From Isoetes taiwanensis (Eukaryota; Streptophyta; Lycopodiopsida; Isoetales; Isoetaceae), in NCBI GenBank assembly GCA_021234155.1, contig JAJEKV010000003.1, positions 18,708,386-18,772,385 on the forward strand: DNA of 64,000 nt. Direction: 5' to 3'. Made by a program: the position numbers and the translations under genes. The notes under the pieces were generated by a model. It worked only from the letters and a program-made list of their open reading frames with translations. It made no database searches and had not been told where the DNA came from. Each line of letters opens with the position of its first letter. Position 1 is the stretch's first letter. Of the stretch, positions 10,461-20,160 are shown in pieces.

Positions 10461-11411
10461 GAAACGAGAGGTGTCCAGAGGCTCCACCATACGATCTGGG
10501 TCATAGGATCGACGAATCCGACGATTGTGGTAGTCTAGGGTGCACCTCGTTTAGAATATGTAGCAAAATAATAGGGGGTTCCAGTGGGATTTGATATGGA
10601 TGTAAAAATAACAATTCCTGAAACCATAGACCATATATCCTTAAACAATTGAATGGGTTATTGTGAAAAAAAAATATAGATTCAAGATAAAAAATAATCA
10701 CATTTGCTCATTGGGTAAATTGGTTAAAGTAGTCTTATTAGGACATTGAGTTATTTTGGTAGAGTTTCAAGCCCCCGTATTTTATATTCTAAAATCTTAA
10801 GCAAAGCCATATAAAGGTTCAGGATTCCTTCAAAACTTTAGGCAAAATCGTGTTTCATACTTCAAAATCATAGGCGCCTCCAATCATAAATGACTATAAG
10901 CGAAACGAGAGGTGGGCCCACAGGCTCCAACATACGATCTGGGTCATAGCATCGACAAATTCGATGCACTTCGTTTAGAATAAAAATATGTAGCAAAATA
11001 ACAAGGGGTTTCAGAGGGATTTGATATGAATGTAAAAATAACAATTCCTGAACAATTGAATGGGTTGTTATAAAAAAAAACATAGATTCAACATAGAAAA
11101 TAATCACATTAGCTCATTGGGTACATTGATTAAAGTAGTCTTATTAGGACATTGAGTTATTTTCGTAGAGGTTCAAGCCCCCGTATTTCATATTCTAAAA
11201 TCTTAAGCAAAGTCGTATAAAGGTTCAATATTCCTTCAAAACCTTAGGCAAAATCGTATTTCATATTTCAAAATCATAGGTGCCTCTAATCATAAATGAC
11301 TATAAACGAAACGAGTGGTGCCCAGAGGCTCCAATATACGATCTAGGTCGTAGGATCGACGAATCCGACGACTATGGTAGTCCAGGGTGCACCTCGTTTA
11401 GAATATATATC
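10461..11411 (+). repeat. Tandem repeat, about 2.2 units of 406-441 bp
   Basis: The word GAAACGAG recurs at 10461, 10902 and 11308, giving periods of 441 and 406 bp. The units share ACGATCTGGGTCATAG, GTTTAGAATA, TAGCAAAATAA and CAAGCCCCCGTATTT. The second unit lacks an internal piece around the word ACCATAGACCATA. A further copy lies at 7452-7716, so the PPR chimera and foldback element sit between members of this family. Confidence 0.88.
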
Positions 11412-11942
11412 ACCTCCTACCAAGAAAGAAGCACCCTACCAAGAATGTTGAAGAAAAACAATTAGTTCTCTACAGTAGGGTGCAATGGAGGAACAAGAAG
11501 GTGAGAATCATGCACAAGTGCAACAAGGAAATAGTAGGCCAATGAATCATTATACTAGCAGATCTTGGTCAAGCTGTTAATGATGAAAAGGGGAAAACAA
11601 TCTTGGATTGCAATTTTTAAGTTGGAAGACAACTGGAAAGATAAGGGCTTGGGTGACAAGGAATGTTTTGGTTGTATCAAGCAATTGGAGGATCCTTGCA
11701 TCATGCCATGGCCTATAAATAGTGTTCAATTTGTGGTTGTTGGGGATAATGATTGTCTTGATCTTATCCATTAGCAGTGGATACCCTAAACCTAAGAAAA
11801 AGGGGAGAAGTATTAGTTGTTAGACATTATCCTAACGAGAGAGCCAAGTTGATTAACATGAGACTATGGTGAAGGTTAGGGGCTTAGATTGTTGTTGGAG
11901 TGGTTGTATGCAATTCTTTACAAGAAGAGCATGCACTTCAGG
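11412..11942. other. Intergenic DNA, nothing recognised
   Basis: Short frames on both strands with no motif I recognise. Confidence 0.5.
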
Positions 11943-11948
11943 ATGAAA

Positions 11949-12044
11949 GAATGAGAATGAGAATGAGAATGAGAATGAGAATGAGAATGAGAATGAGAAT
12001 GAGAATGAGAATGAGAATGAGAATGAGAATGAGAATGAGAATGA
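11949..12044 (-). repeat. (TTCTCA)n microsatellite tail of LINE copy 1
   Basis: About 16 head-to-tail copies of GAATGA on the plus strand, directly next to the LINE 3' end. Frames running through it (Arg-Met or Ser-Phe repeats) are artefacts. Confidence 0.93.
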
Positions 12045-12102
12045 TTTTTTATCGTCCACTGAGGCCAATCGGCCTATGGGACCCATAAGGAGCGCAGCAA
12101 AC

Positions 12103-12171
12103 TTATTACTGTCCAGGTTAAAAAACCCCCGCCCCGAAGGGTTTTCGAGGGAAAAACCGTGGCAGTAATAA
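12103..12171 (-). other. Conserved LINE 3'-UTR stem-loop
   Basis: TTATTACTG(T)CC and GGCAGTAATAA pair with one bulge around a G/C-rich core (AAAACCCTTCGGGGCGGGG type on the sense strand). The same structure occurs in copies 2 and 3. Stem-loops near the 3' end are known recognition sites for LINE reverse transcriptases; the role here is inferred. Confidence 0.75.
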
Positions 12172-12217
12172 GAATGCTGTCAAACTGTACAAGTATACAT
12201 CAATGTATATATACATG

Positions 12218-13760
12218 TCAAGTGTGTGCCCGAGGACATAGCTGATCTCGCATGTCCATAACCTCCTGAAGATATGATCCCAGCACCCGTACGGATGCTG
12301 TGCTCAATGTCACATGTAACGGATGGCGGGCGACCAACTCAAAGATAGCGTGTCCGAATTTGATCATATGCTGGGCAACTTTGAAGGGTATGAGATTCAT
12401 CCTCAATGACTCCCATTTGGCAAAGCATTGATGAGCCCGCCCTGGCGTGGCTCACCAATCCATCCGCCCATCTCAATTCGAAGATGATGTGCCCCTGTGC
12501 GAATGGAGGCAATGAGTCTGCGCCTTTTCATGGGCAAGTGGGTACGCAGGTAGCATTGCGGGCCTCGTTCCAACGTGGGATTTATGTGGCACTGGTAGTT
12601 GACCTGTTCAAGGGCATTGGCATCCCAAAGCTTGCTGAGGAAGCAAGCGTCAAGATATTGCCTCAAGCTATGGCGATCTGCCTCTGTTTGCACATGTCAT
12701 GCATGCACCTGTGCTCCTGCACATTCCATCTAGCCAACCATTGAGCTCTCTTTTTTTTCCTCCAAAGCAGGCCTTGAGGGCCGCCAAGGCCCCATTGCCA
12801 TGATATAAGCTAGTTTAGGGAGACGAGCATCATCTATATTGACCACCTTCTGAAAATAGACAATGTGGCGATCAAGGGCCGCCCTCTGAAGAGGCAAGAA
12901 TCTTGTCTCCTCCAGTAGAATTTGATATGGGACTGTGGACTTCACCCCTAGTGCTCGTACTAAGAAGGCTTTCTGGACCTGCTCCAAGTCATTCCAAGTA
13001 GCAAGTGATACTACTGGGCCCCATACTTCCACCCCGTATAAAAGGACAGGCTCCACTAAGACCTTGAACAGGTGTGACTGATGGGCCCAATCATACAACT
13101 CCTATGACTATTGTTTTGCATTGCATATAGTGCCTTCCAGCCTGCCGTCACTCGTAGCCGTATGGATGTGTACCAGTGCATAGTAGAAGGAAACTCCACT
13201 CCCAAATATTTGTATGTGGATGCAACTTCCACATTCTGGCCTCGGTAATTGAAGGAGGGAACCCTCGGCTGACTTGAAGATGATATGAAAACCACCTTAG
13301 TCTTGGCAAGGTTGATGCGCATATCAGTCGCTTGGCAGAATGTGTCCAGGGCATCGAGATGTCGTTGCATGTCTGCTGGTATGTAAGCTAGGAGGTCCAC
13401 ATCATCAGCATATATTAACTGTCTGATGATCTGATAGAGAAGGTGAGCTCCATCGCCCCCATTATCAGCAAGCCAGCTCTCCAATTGATCAATGTAAAGC
13501 CCAAACAATGTTGGGGAGAGAGGGCATCCCTGACGAACCCCGATACTACTATCAAATGGTTGGCTTGTCTGCTGCAACCGACCCGAGCATCTTTCGTATA
13601 GCCTGTACATTGCATTCTGCAAATCTACAGGAACCCCTAGCTGTTGCAGTCTTGCCCATAGTTTCTCCCGAGGCACAGTGTCAAATGCCTTTGCAAAATC
13701 CACAAAGCAACAATATAGATCCTGACGGCGGTTCCTGCTGTCTTCAATCAGAGTTCGCAA
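12218..13760 (-). pseudogene. LINE copy 1 ORF2: reverse transcriptase and C-terminal region
   Basis: An uninterrupted 234-codon frame (13056-13760) holds RT blocks: DLYCCFVDFAKAFDTVP (palm, first catalytic Asp), GVRQGCPLSPTLFGLYID, catalytic YADD and the LAKTKVV block. A frame change near 13090 leads to the thumb/connection (VEPVLLYGVEVWGPVV, FLVRALGVK). Further changes lead to the C-terminal part (RLIASIRTGAHHL), where a cysteine-histidine cluster is usual. Fingers and endonuclease are absent because of 5' truncation. The intact YADD contrasts with copy 3. Confidence 0.9.
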
Positions 13761-13799
13761 CGTGAAGATGTGGTCAATAGTTGAGTGCCGGGAAGAAAT

Positions 13800-14100
13800 C
13801 CAAACATAAAAAGATAACCTTTGCTAGGCAAATGGATAATGTAATTCTCGAAACCATTGCCACCTAAAGTTAGTTAGACTCTCTTGGTAGTTAGGGTTTT
13901 CTGACTTATAGATGCCATTTCTTCCCTTTTCATCTTCATCAGCTCATCTGCGTTCTCCTTTTGTCGAGACTTTCTTCAATCTACTTTCCTTTATCTCCAA
14001 GTTTCTGTTGGGCTAGAATATGATAATGCTAAGGCCAAGGGTGACAATAGCAGTGCATGGGAATGTTTTCTTCTAGATGATTTACAACTATATTCTATCA
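13800..14100. other. Spacer, nothing recognised
   Basis: No coding signal seen; includes a short pyrimidine-rich stretch near 13920-13990. Confidence 0.5.
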
Positions 14101-14445
14101 TACGGATCGGGATCAGGATCAGGAACAAGATGAGTCAGAAGAGGATGAGGATCAGGACCCTTTCCTAAGTGGTGAAATCAAGTACGAGCTACTAACTAAG
14201 GAGAAGGGCCCCTTAAATGAAAATGGATTTCTTTGGATGCTTACCTCGTCGAGGCATTTTCTCCAATTGACACAACGTGCTTGGAGCTTCATGTTGGAGG
14301 TTATATTGCCCGAGAGGCTCTTATGGGTGTTAGAAGATGTCACTGCTTTGTGAGTGATGAGCAGACCAAAGAATTTCTTGAACCATTCCTCATGCATGTA
14401 CTTGCCAAATCTCTTAAAGGCCCTTATCGCAACCTAAAATCTTAA
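14101..14445 (+). pseudogene. Unrecognised coding remnant (GYIAREAL...LAKSLKGPY)
   Basis: Two overlapping frames each look coding over part of this stretch: one with DEDQDPFLSGEIKYELLTKE, the other (14233-14445) with ELHVGGYIAREALMGVRRCH and EPFLMHVLAKSLKGPYRNLK. This suggests one decayed frame split by indels. I do not recognise the family. It lies upstream of the FCP1-like remnant and could be part of the same original gene. Confidence 0.4.
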
Positions 14446-14882
14446 GCAATCAAAAGCCTCGTGGACTTGTCCAATTCAAAGATGCATGATGGTTCTGGTG
14501 AGGGAACTAGTAATCTGCAGTATGATAAGGAAAGTAATGACCAACTGGCTGCTAAAATGGCTGCTCAAAGTAATGTGATGAAGGCATAGGAGATATCCTT
14601 GCCTCCCTTGTGGGTTATGCAAGCAATAATAAAATAGATTCACAGGTTAACAAGGATCTAATTGATAAGGCAACCGAGGGTGAAGGGGCCATTGATAACC
14701 CAAGCAACTCTAGTGATTCACAGGTTTGCCAAATCAATACTAAAATAATGCCAGTTGTGAAGTCGTAGAGGAAAATAACAATTCTAACAGTCAGAAGAGC
14801 ATGAAATTTAAGGGTGGCGAAGGGGAGAATGACGCCGACGACGACAGTGAAACTGAAGATGATAGGTATGGCCTTGCATATG
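14446..14882 (+). other. Low-confidence coding remnant, no family recognised
   Basis: Ser/Asn/Lys/Asp-rich translation broken by stops, with an acidic run near 14830-14860 (DADDDSETEDD). It may be a linker of the neighbouring decayed gene. Confidence 0.3.
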
Positions 14883-15020
14883 AAATCGCGCCACGCGTGA
14901 TTTAATTTATCTTTGCTTTGAATTAAATCGTGCCAAGCGTGCTTTGATTATATTTTCTTGTCACACTAAATCACGTCGAGCGCGATTTGGTTAAGCCTAA
15001 CTCAAATCACGCCTGACACA
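14883..15020. repeat. Four spaced imperfect palindromes (AAATCGYGCC...GCGTGATTT)
   Basis: Copies lie at about 14883-14903, 14925-14946, 14968-14989 and 15004-15020 (last one partial). The first three are 42-43 bp apart and the fourth 36 bp on. Each core is close to an inverted repeat, such as AAATCGCGCC with GCGTGATTT. It lies just upstream of the FCP1-like remnant. Confidence 0.75.
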
Positions 15021-15117
15021 TTTATATTGTTGCAATGTATAATATAAGGGTGTGCATGCTAATCAAATCTTGCTGACCAGATGCATGTTTGATATTTTAG
15101 CTTGCCTTTGCGTTTCT

Positions 15118-15593
15118 AAGAAGGTTGTGGTGTTCAACCTAAACGGAGTTCTTTGTAAGACTTTTTCGAAAAATAAAGTGGCTAGAGATCAGTTTCATCA
15201 GACACCAATAGAATCAAATTCCAAGTGGATCTATCCGCGGCTGCACTTGAAGGAGATGCTAGATGAGGCATTTAGGTTATTTCGAGTTGGTATTTGGTCA
15301 TCCATGGAATTAAGGAACATCAAGGATACTTTGGAGGCACTGGGGGAAATGGTTAGACATTGGTTGACCTTTTGGGATCAACACAAATGTGTGAAGTTCA
15401 CTAATCCCAAGGATCCAACAAGCAAGCCTATCTTCATCAAACATCTGAGTAACATGATGGATGAACTTGGTATCGAGAATAAGAATGATATAATCATAGT
15501 GGATGATGATGCTCTCAAATGATTCTACAATCAAACACAGGCCCTGAATCCACCATCTTACGATCCAAAAAAATTTGCGACCGATGATTTTCA
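15118..15593 (+). pseudogene. FCP1/NIF-type HAD phosphatase-like domain, degenerate
   Basis: The coding stretch follows a plausible splice acceptor (GTTTCTAAG) and shows HAD/FCP1 features. The nucleophile loop reads VVVFNLNGVLC where Asp would be expected at the first N. Next come the GIWSSMELRNI segment with the FCP1-type Ser/Thr motif and the late acidic motif IIIVDDDALK. A TGA at 15520-15522 interrupts it, after which FYNQTQALNPPSYDPKKF continues in frame to a GTGAAT donor-like site at 15594. Loss of the nucleophilic Asp and the stop argue against an active enzyme. Plant proteins with a DLNG version of this loop are the likely relatives. Confidence 0.6.
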
Positions 15594-16142
15594 GGTGAAT
15601 TTTATGTCTATTATGAATAATTTAGCTATGGGGATGATAGTGCGTGAAGTGTTACACCCAGAACTAGATAGAACGGCTGACATGGAACCACACCTTGTTA
15701 TACGTGGAAAAACATGGATTGATCCCTAAATGTTTTATTGAACTATATGATATTTTTTTATGATCTTTGTGTCATCTATCCATAATTTCGGATCTTCAAT
15801 TGCCTCGCAAATAATATAATCTGTTATTATCAAACCTAATATTTTCATCTCAATGCTATTCAATTTTGGTCTCATCTATCTTAACAACTTGCCCTTCATT
15901 TTTGCATATTTCAATTCGCATATGAAACGACACATGTGAATTGCAACCTTATGTTATCTATCAAGTCCAGAAAAAAAGATTAAAAAAAAAAATAAAAAAA
16001 TCCATAGAAGACAATAGCAGATTGGCGTGATTTTGGAGTTGACATAATCCCAATTTAATTGGATGATGGTTTAGCAGAACTACAAGAATCTCCAATAAGA
16101 AATTCAAAGTTACAAGATGGATTTTGACCTAGTTCGCAATGG
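15594..16142. other. Spacer or intron-like DNA
   Basis: AT-rich, with A-runs near 15970-16005. No coding signal seen apart from a short tail after 15594. Confidence 0.4.
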
Positions 16143-16634
16143 ATGCTCCATCAACGTGTAGAAGATGCTCCTATCATGATGACTAATAATGAAGAAGGAC
16201 ATCATGAAGTGGTGTATTATGGCCCTGCAAGTGATAAACCAAAAGAGGGATTTAAACCTGAAAAAGACATTATGGAAGGTATGTTTCTCCTTGTGAGGCC
16301 TGATGATATGAAAGAGACTCTCTTTTGGCTAGGTGCAACATTGGCTAATCCGACTAAACAAAAGGATGGACTAAAAGAGTGTCTTCGGGTTCACATCCAA
16401 TGGTGGAAGCCACTCACTAGGGATAAGAAGAGTTCGAAAGATCAATACAATGGATGTTGCTACAAAAGATGGAAGCCAAATCCAAGTGAACAACGACAAT
16501 GGGTGGATGTTCAATCAGTAATCTATGGTTGGAAGGCAAAGACCTTTGCAATTTCCATGAAACAGCTTGAAAAAGTACTCGACGATGTAGTTGCTATTGT
16601 CCAAAGTCATTTGGAATTATGTACTGATGATTAA
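16143..16634 (+). CDS. Hypothetical tryptophan-rich protein fragment, 163 aa
   Basis: An open frame with regularly placed Trp and Tyr: GMFLLVRPDDMKETLFWLG, RVHIQWWKPL, YNGCCYKRWKP, RQWVDVQSVIYGWKAK. The spacing suggests a small beta-rich domain (chromo/BAH- or Tudor-like is a guess). It ends with natural TAA and is preceded by AT-rich DNA. I cannot name the family. It may be a terminal exon of the decayed gene upstream or a transposon-carried ORF. Confidence 0.45.
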   Translation: MLHQRVEDAPIMMTNNEEGHHEVVYYGPASDKPKEGFKPEKDIMEGMFLLVRPDDMKETLFWLGATLANPTKQKDGLKECLRVHIQWWKPLTRDKKSSKDQYNGCCYKRWKPNPSEQRQWVDVQSVIYGWKAKTFAISMKQLEKVLDDVVAIVQSHLELCTDD

Positions 16635-17477
16635 CTTAATAAATGCCAAAGTAAAATTCATTTTCTTCGCAATGGTTCCTTCTCATCACTATTTATTGTA
16701 TGACATGATTATGTAATAATCAAAGATCAAGCACTCAATATTTCAAATCATTATGAATATAGATAAGTCTAAAAGCCTTGAATAAGTCTAGATTTTCCTA
16801 AATACGTCATCATACCATGTCTCTCATTCACGATGATCCGCCATGCGTGCAAATGATCTTAGAATTGAAACATCTTTCATCGAATATACTTTGATCATAA
16901 ATACTAATTATAAAATTGCCCTTGCACTTGAATTCTAAAAGCCATCATTAGTAAAACATATATAATAAGCCTTTAACCATCTTTTATGGAATACAATACG
17001 TTACTAGATGCATTTTAACCACAAAATAAAGCTTATCTCTAAATATTATAAATATATCCACACCACTAGGTGAATTGCTTTGAGATTTGTTGCTTGTCAT
17101 ATGAGCCAACTAAAAATAATGTTTTGTATGGGCCAACTAGAAAATGTTTTGTATGGGCCAACTAGAAATAATATTTTAGATTTAACATGCTTTTTCTTCT
17201 CAAGATTGGTTTGTCAAACAAGGTAGTGTCTGCATTCTTAGGTTTGAGGTATGCCCATCAGTGCAATATACCAATCTTCATTTTAACAAGCAAGAACAAA
17301 CAACTATAACTCTAATATACCCTAATATACTATAACATAAAATGCACATAGAGCAACAAAATACCATCTTTCATCGTAATAAGCCATAGTAAATATCAAC
17401 ACAACATGGCGTCAACTCCTATTGTCCTCTTCGTTCCCATGCTGGCTTATTTGTTATATCAAAGGTTTATCATTGAT
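16635..17477. other. Intergenic DNA, nothing recognised
   Basis: AT-rich; a short direct repeat TGTATGGGCCAACTAGAAA recurs near 17120-17170. Confidence 0.5.
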
Positions 17478-19540
17478 ACCTTCTGGACTGCAACCCCAGG
17501 ACCTTCTGGCGAAGGGTGCTCAGAAAGCCAGCACAACTTACAGGGAACATCACTCTCGAACAGTGGAGGGAATACTTGCAGTAGCTCTATGATCCCCATG
17601 ATGCTCGGATAGCGGTACCCATTCAGGATGGCCCGGTCAGGAAAGCACGGAGGCTGATGTATTCCAAAGCTTGTAGTGTCTTGCCAATGGGAAAGCGCCA
17701 GATTTGTATGGCATGCAAGAAGAGTTGCTCAAATGAGCGGGGCCACCCATGGCACCGGTCCTAACTGCCCTGTTCAATAGGGCATTACAAGAAGGATTCC
17801 CCCCATAGTGTACTGCTAGCAGAGTTGTGTCCATCCACAAGACAGGTGACCCCTATAGCTGAGCCAATTACCGGATGATCATGGCCAGTTCGGTGCACCA
17901 AATTGCTAGCCGAAATTCTCGAGCAGCAGCTGACTGATTGGGCCGAGGTGGCAGAAGTGCGAGCCCTAATATAGGCAAAATTCAGGCCACGACACTCAAC
18001 CATTGACCACATCTTCATGCTATCAACTCTGATCGTGGATAGCAGGAACCATAGATAGGACTTGTATTGCTGATTCATACTTTGCCAAACCATTTGATAT
18101 TGTGCCCGGAAAAAGCTGTGGGCACGGTTGCGAGAGCTAGGGGTCCCTGTGGATCGCAGAATGTAGTTTACAGGCTATGAGAGAGGCCAGTTGCAACTGG
18201 CAGAGCAGCCATTTGATAGCAGTGCCAGGGTCCGTCAGGGATGCTCTCTCTTTCCAACACCGTTTGGATTCTACATTGATCAACTCGAGCTCTGGCTTGA
18301 CAACAACGGTGGAGATGGGGTTCAACTGTTGCATCAGATCGACAGACATCTAATATATGCAGATGATGTGAACCTTCTAGCCTACACCTCGGCGAATATG
18401 CAATGCCACCTTTATGTCTTAGACACATTCTGCCAGGTGATGGACATGCGCGTCAACCTGGCCAAGACTAAGGTGGTTCTCATATTACCATTGCACCAGC
18501 CAAGGATCCCTTCCATCAGTTGCCGCCGACAAAATATAGAGGTGGCACCAAGTTACAAGTACCTGAAGTGAAGTTTTCTTCTGCCGTGTACTGGGACACT
18601 TCCATTTGGCTGCAGGTGACAACAAGCTGGAAAGCATTATTCGCAATGCACAACAACAACAATAAAGCAGAGTTGTATGACTGGGCTCATTAGTCGCACA
18701 TGTTCAGGATTTTGGTGGAGCCTGTCCTTCTGTAGAGGGTTGGAGTCTGGAGGCCAGTGGTATTCCTCGCCACATGGAATGAATTGGAGCAGGTGCAAAA
18801 AGCCTTCTTGATATGGGCACTAGGGTGAAGTCCACGGTCCCGTATTAAATCCTGTTGCAGGAGACATGCTTTTTGCCTCTTCAGAAGGCAGCCCTGGACT
18901 GCCACATCGTCTATTTTCCAAATATGGTTAGTATGGATGATCCTCATCTCCCTCATCTGGCCTACATAATGGCCATGGGGCCGCAACGCTTGAAGGCCTG
19001 CTGGAAAGACAAGAGAGCTCAATGGCTGGCCAGATAGAATGTTCAGCAGCATAGGTACATACAGGTGCAAACCGATGCAGATCGCCATAGCTTGAGGCAA
19101 TACCTTGACATCTATCTTCCTCCTCAAGCTCTAGGATGCCGCCACCCTTGAATAATTACCGGCACCACATTAACCTCATTGCAACATTACCTGCACACCC
19201 ATCTGCATATGCAAAAGCGCAAACTCATTGCCTCCATCCATATAGGGGCACACCGTCTCCGAATTGAGACAGACCGCTAGACTGGCGAGCCATGCCAGGA
19301 CAGGCTTTGTCAACGTTGCCACGCAGGAGCCATTGAGGATGAATGCCATGCCCTTCAAAGCTGCCCAGCATATGATCAGATCCGGACACGTTACACTGAG
19401 CTTATCGGGCCCGCCCCTACATATGATATTGGGCACGGCTTCAGTACGAACACTGGCAGCGTACCTCCAGGAGGTCATAAACATGCGGGATCAGCTATGT
19501 CCAGCAACACTCATCTGGCATGTATCTCATGATGCATGGT
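17478..19540 (+). pseudogene. LINE copy 2 ORF2, decayed
   Basis: RT pieces in several frames. The clearest (18191-18571) reads RVRQGCSLFPTPFGFYIDQL, LIYADDVNLLAY with an intact YADD, and LAKTKVVLI. The upstream fingers part (EQWREYLQQLYDP-like) has a stop (CAGTAG near 17580), and the thumb/connection and C-terminal parts lie in further frames. Inactive. Confidence 0.88.
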
Positions 19541-19586
19541 AATTTGTTTTGTATATTTTATACATATGTACAGTTTCACAGCATTC

Positions 19587-19674
19587 TTATTGCTGCCACG
19601 GTTTTTCCCCGAAAACCCTTTCCGGGGGGGGAGAGGGGGGGAAGGTGGGAGGGGGTTAATCTGGACAGTAATAA
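19587..19674 (+). other. LINE 3'-UTR stem-loop, copy 2
   Basis: TTATTGCTGCC pairs with GGACAGTAATAA; the loop is enlarged by a G-rich run (19623-19656) not seen in copies 1 and 3. Confidence 0.7.
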
Positions 19675-19733
19675 ATCTGTTGCATTCTTTGTATTGGGTC
19701 CTATAGGCTACTTGGTCTTTGTGGACACCAAGA

Positions 19734-19757
19734 ACCCTTCTATTCTATTCTGTTCTA
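19734..19757 (+). repeat. (TTCTA)n tail of LINE copy 2
   Basis: CCTTCTATTCTATTCTGTTC follows the LINE 3' end; its last units abut the Helitron-type CTAG. Confidence 0.8.
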
Positions 19758-19785
19758 CTAGAAATGGTGCCCAGCGTTGGTAGGC
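19758..19785 (-). mobile_element. Helitron-type 3' terminus
   Basis: On the minus strand a degenerate hairpin (GCC...GCTGGGC type) is followed by CACCATTT and CTAG, then the expected target T. Sequence just inside (GTAAATGATA, AAATTA) resembles the inside of the 6577 end, so the two belong to one family. Confidence 0.62.
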
Positions 19786-19865
19786 ATAAGAACTGTAAAT
19801 GATATAGCCATTATTAAATTATTTTACATCTACAAAATTACATAAGGAAGAGCATTTTCAACCAA

Positions 19866-20160
19866 GTTTCTGCTTCCTCTTCCCTTTTCTTTTTTTTTCT
19901 CTTTCCCTTGCCCACTCTTTTTTAATTTTTTAACTTTTTTTTTCCTTTTTCTTTTCCTTTTCTTCATTTTCCCATCCCATTTTCTATTATCCTATTTCCC
20001 TTTTTTTGTTTATGCCTCCTTCCTTTTCTTCCCTTCCTTTTTTCCCTCTATTTTCTCACATTTTTGTTTTCCATTTTTTCCTTTTATTTTTCCTTCTTCC
20101 TCCTTTCCCCATTTCCATTTTGCCTTTTTATTTTCTCTTTCCTCGCTTTCCCTTTTTGGG
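19866..20160 (+). repeat. Long pyrimidine tract
   Basis: Nearly purine-free T/C sequence of about 300 bp, lying about 100 bp inside the Helitron-type end. Frames through it (Phe/Pro/Ser-rich, or Lys/Glu/Gly-rich on the minus strand) are low-complexity artefacts. Confidence 0.85.

Larger units (their letters stand above)
12045..13790 (-). mobile_element. Non-LTR retrotransposon (LINE) copy 1, 5'-truncated
   Basis: It matches LINE copies 2 and 3 from the terminal box (CCGATTGGCCTCAG type) through the 3' UTR, the ORF2 C-terminus and reverse transcriptase. It stops at the word GTCAATAGTTGAGTGCCGG, where copy 3 continues. Truncation at the 5' end is typical of target-primed reverse transcription. 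Confidence 0.92.
17478..19740 (+). mobile_element. LINE copy 2, 5'-truncated
   Basis: This is the same family as copies 1 and 3, in plus orientation. It begins around ACCTTCTGGCGAAGGGTGCT, matching the region upstream of RT in copy 3, and runs to the 3'-terminal box (ATTGGGTCCTATAGGC). Its tail is a short (TTCTA)n-type microsatellite. Confidence 0.9.

Noticed and set aside
11853-12088. Arg-Met and Ser-Phe repeat proteins
   Set aside because: They translate the (GAATGA)n microsatellite tail of LINE copy 1.
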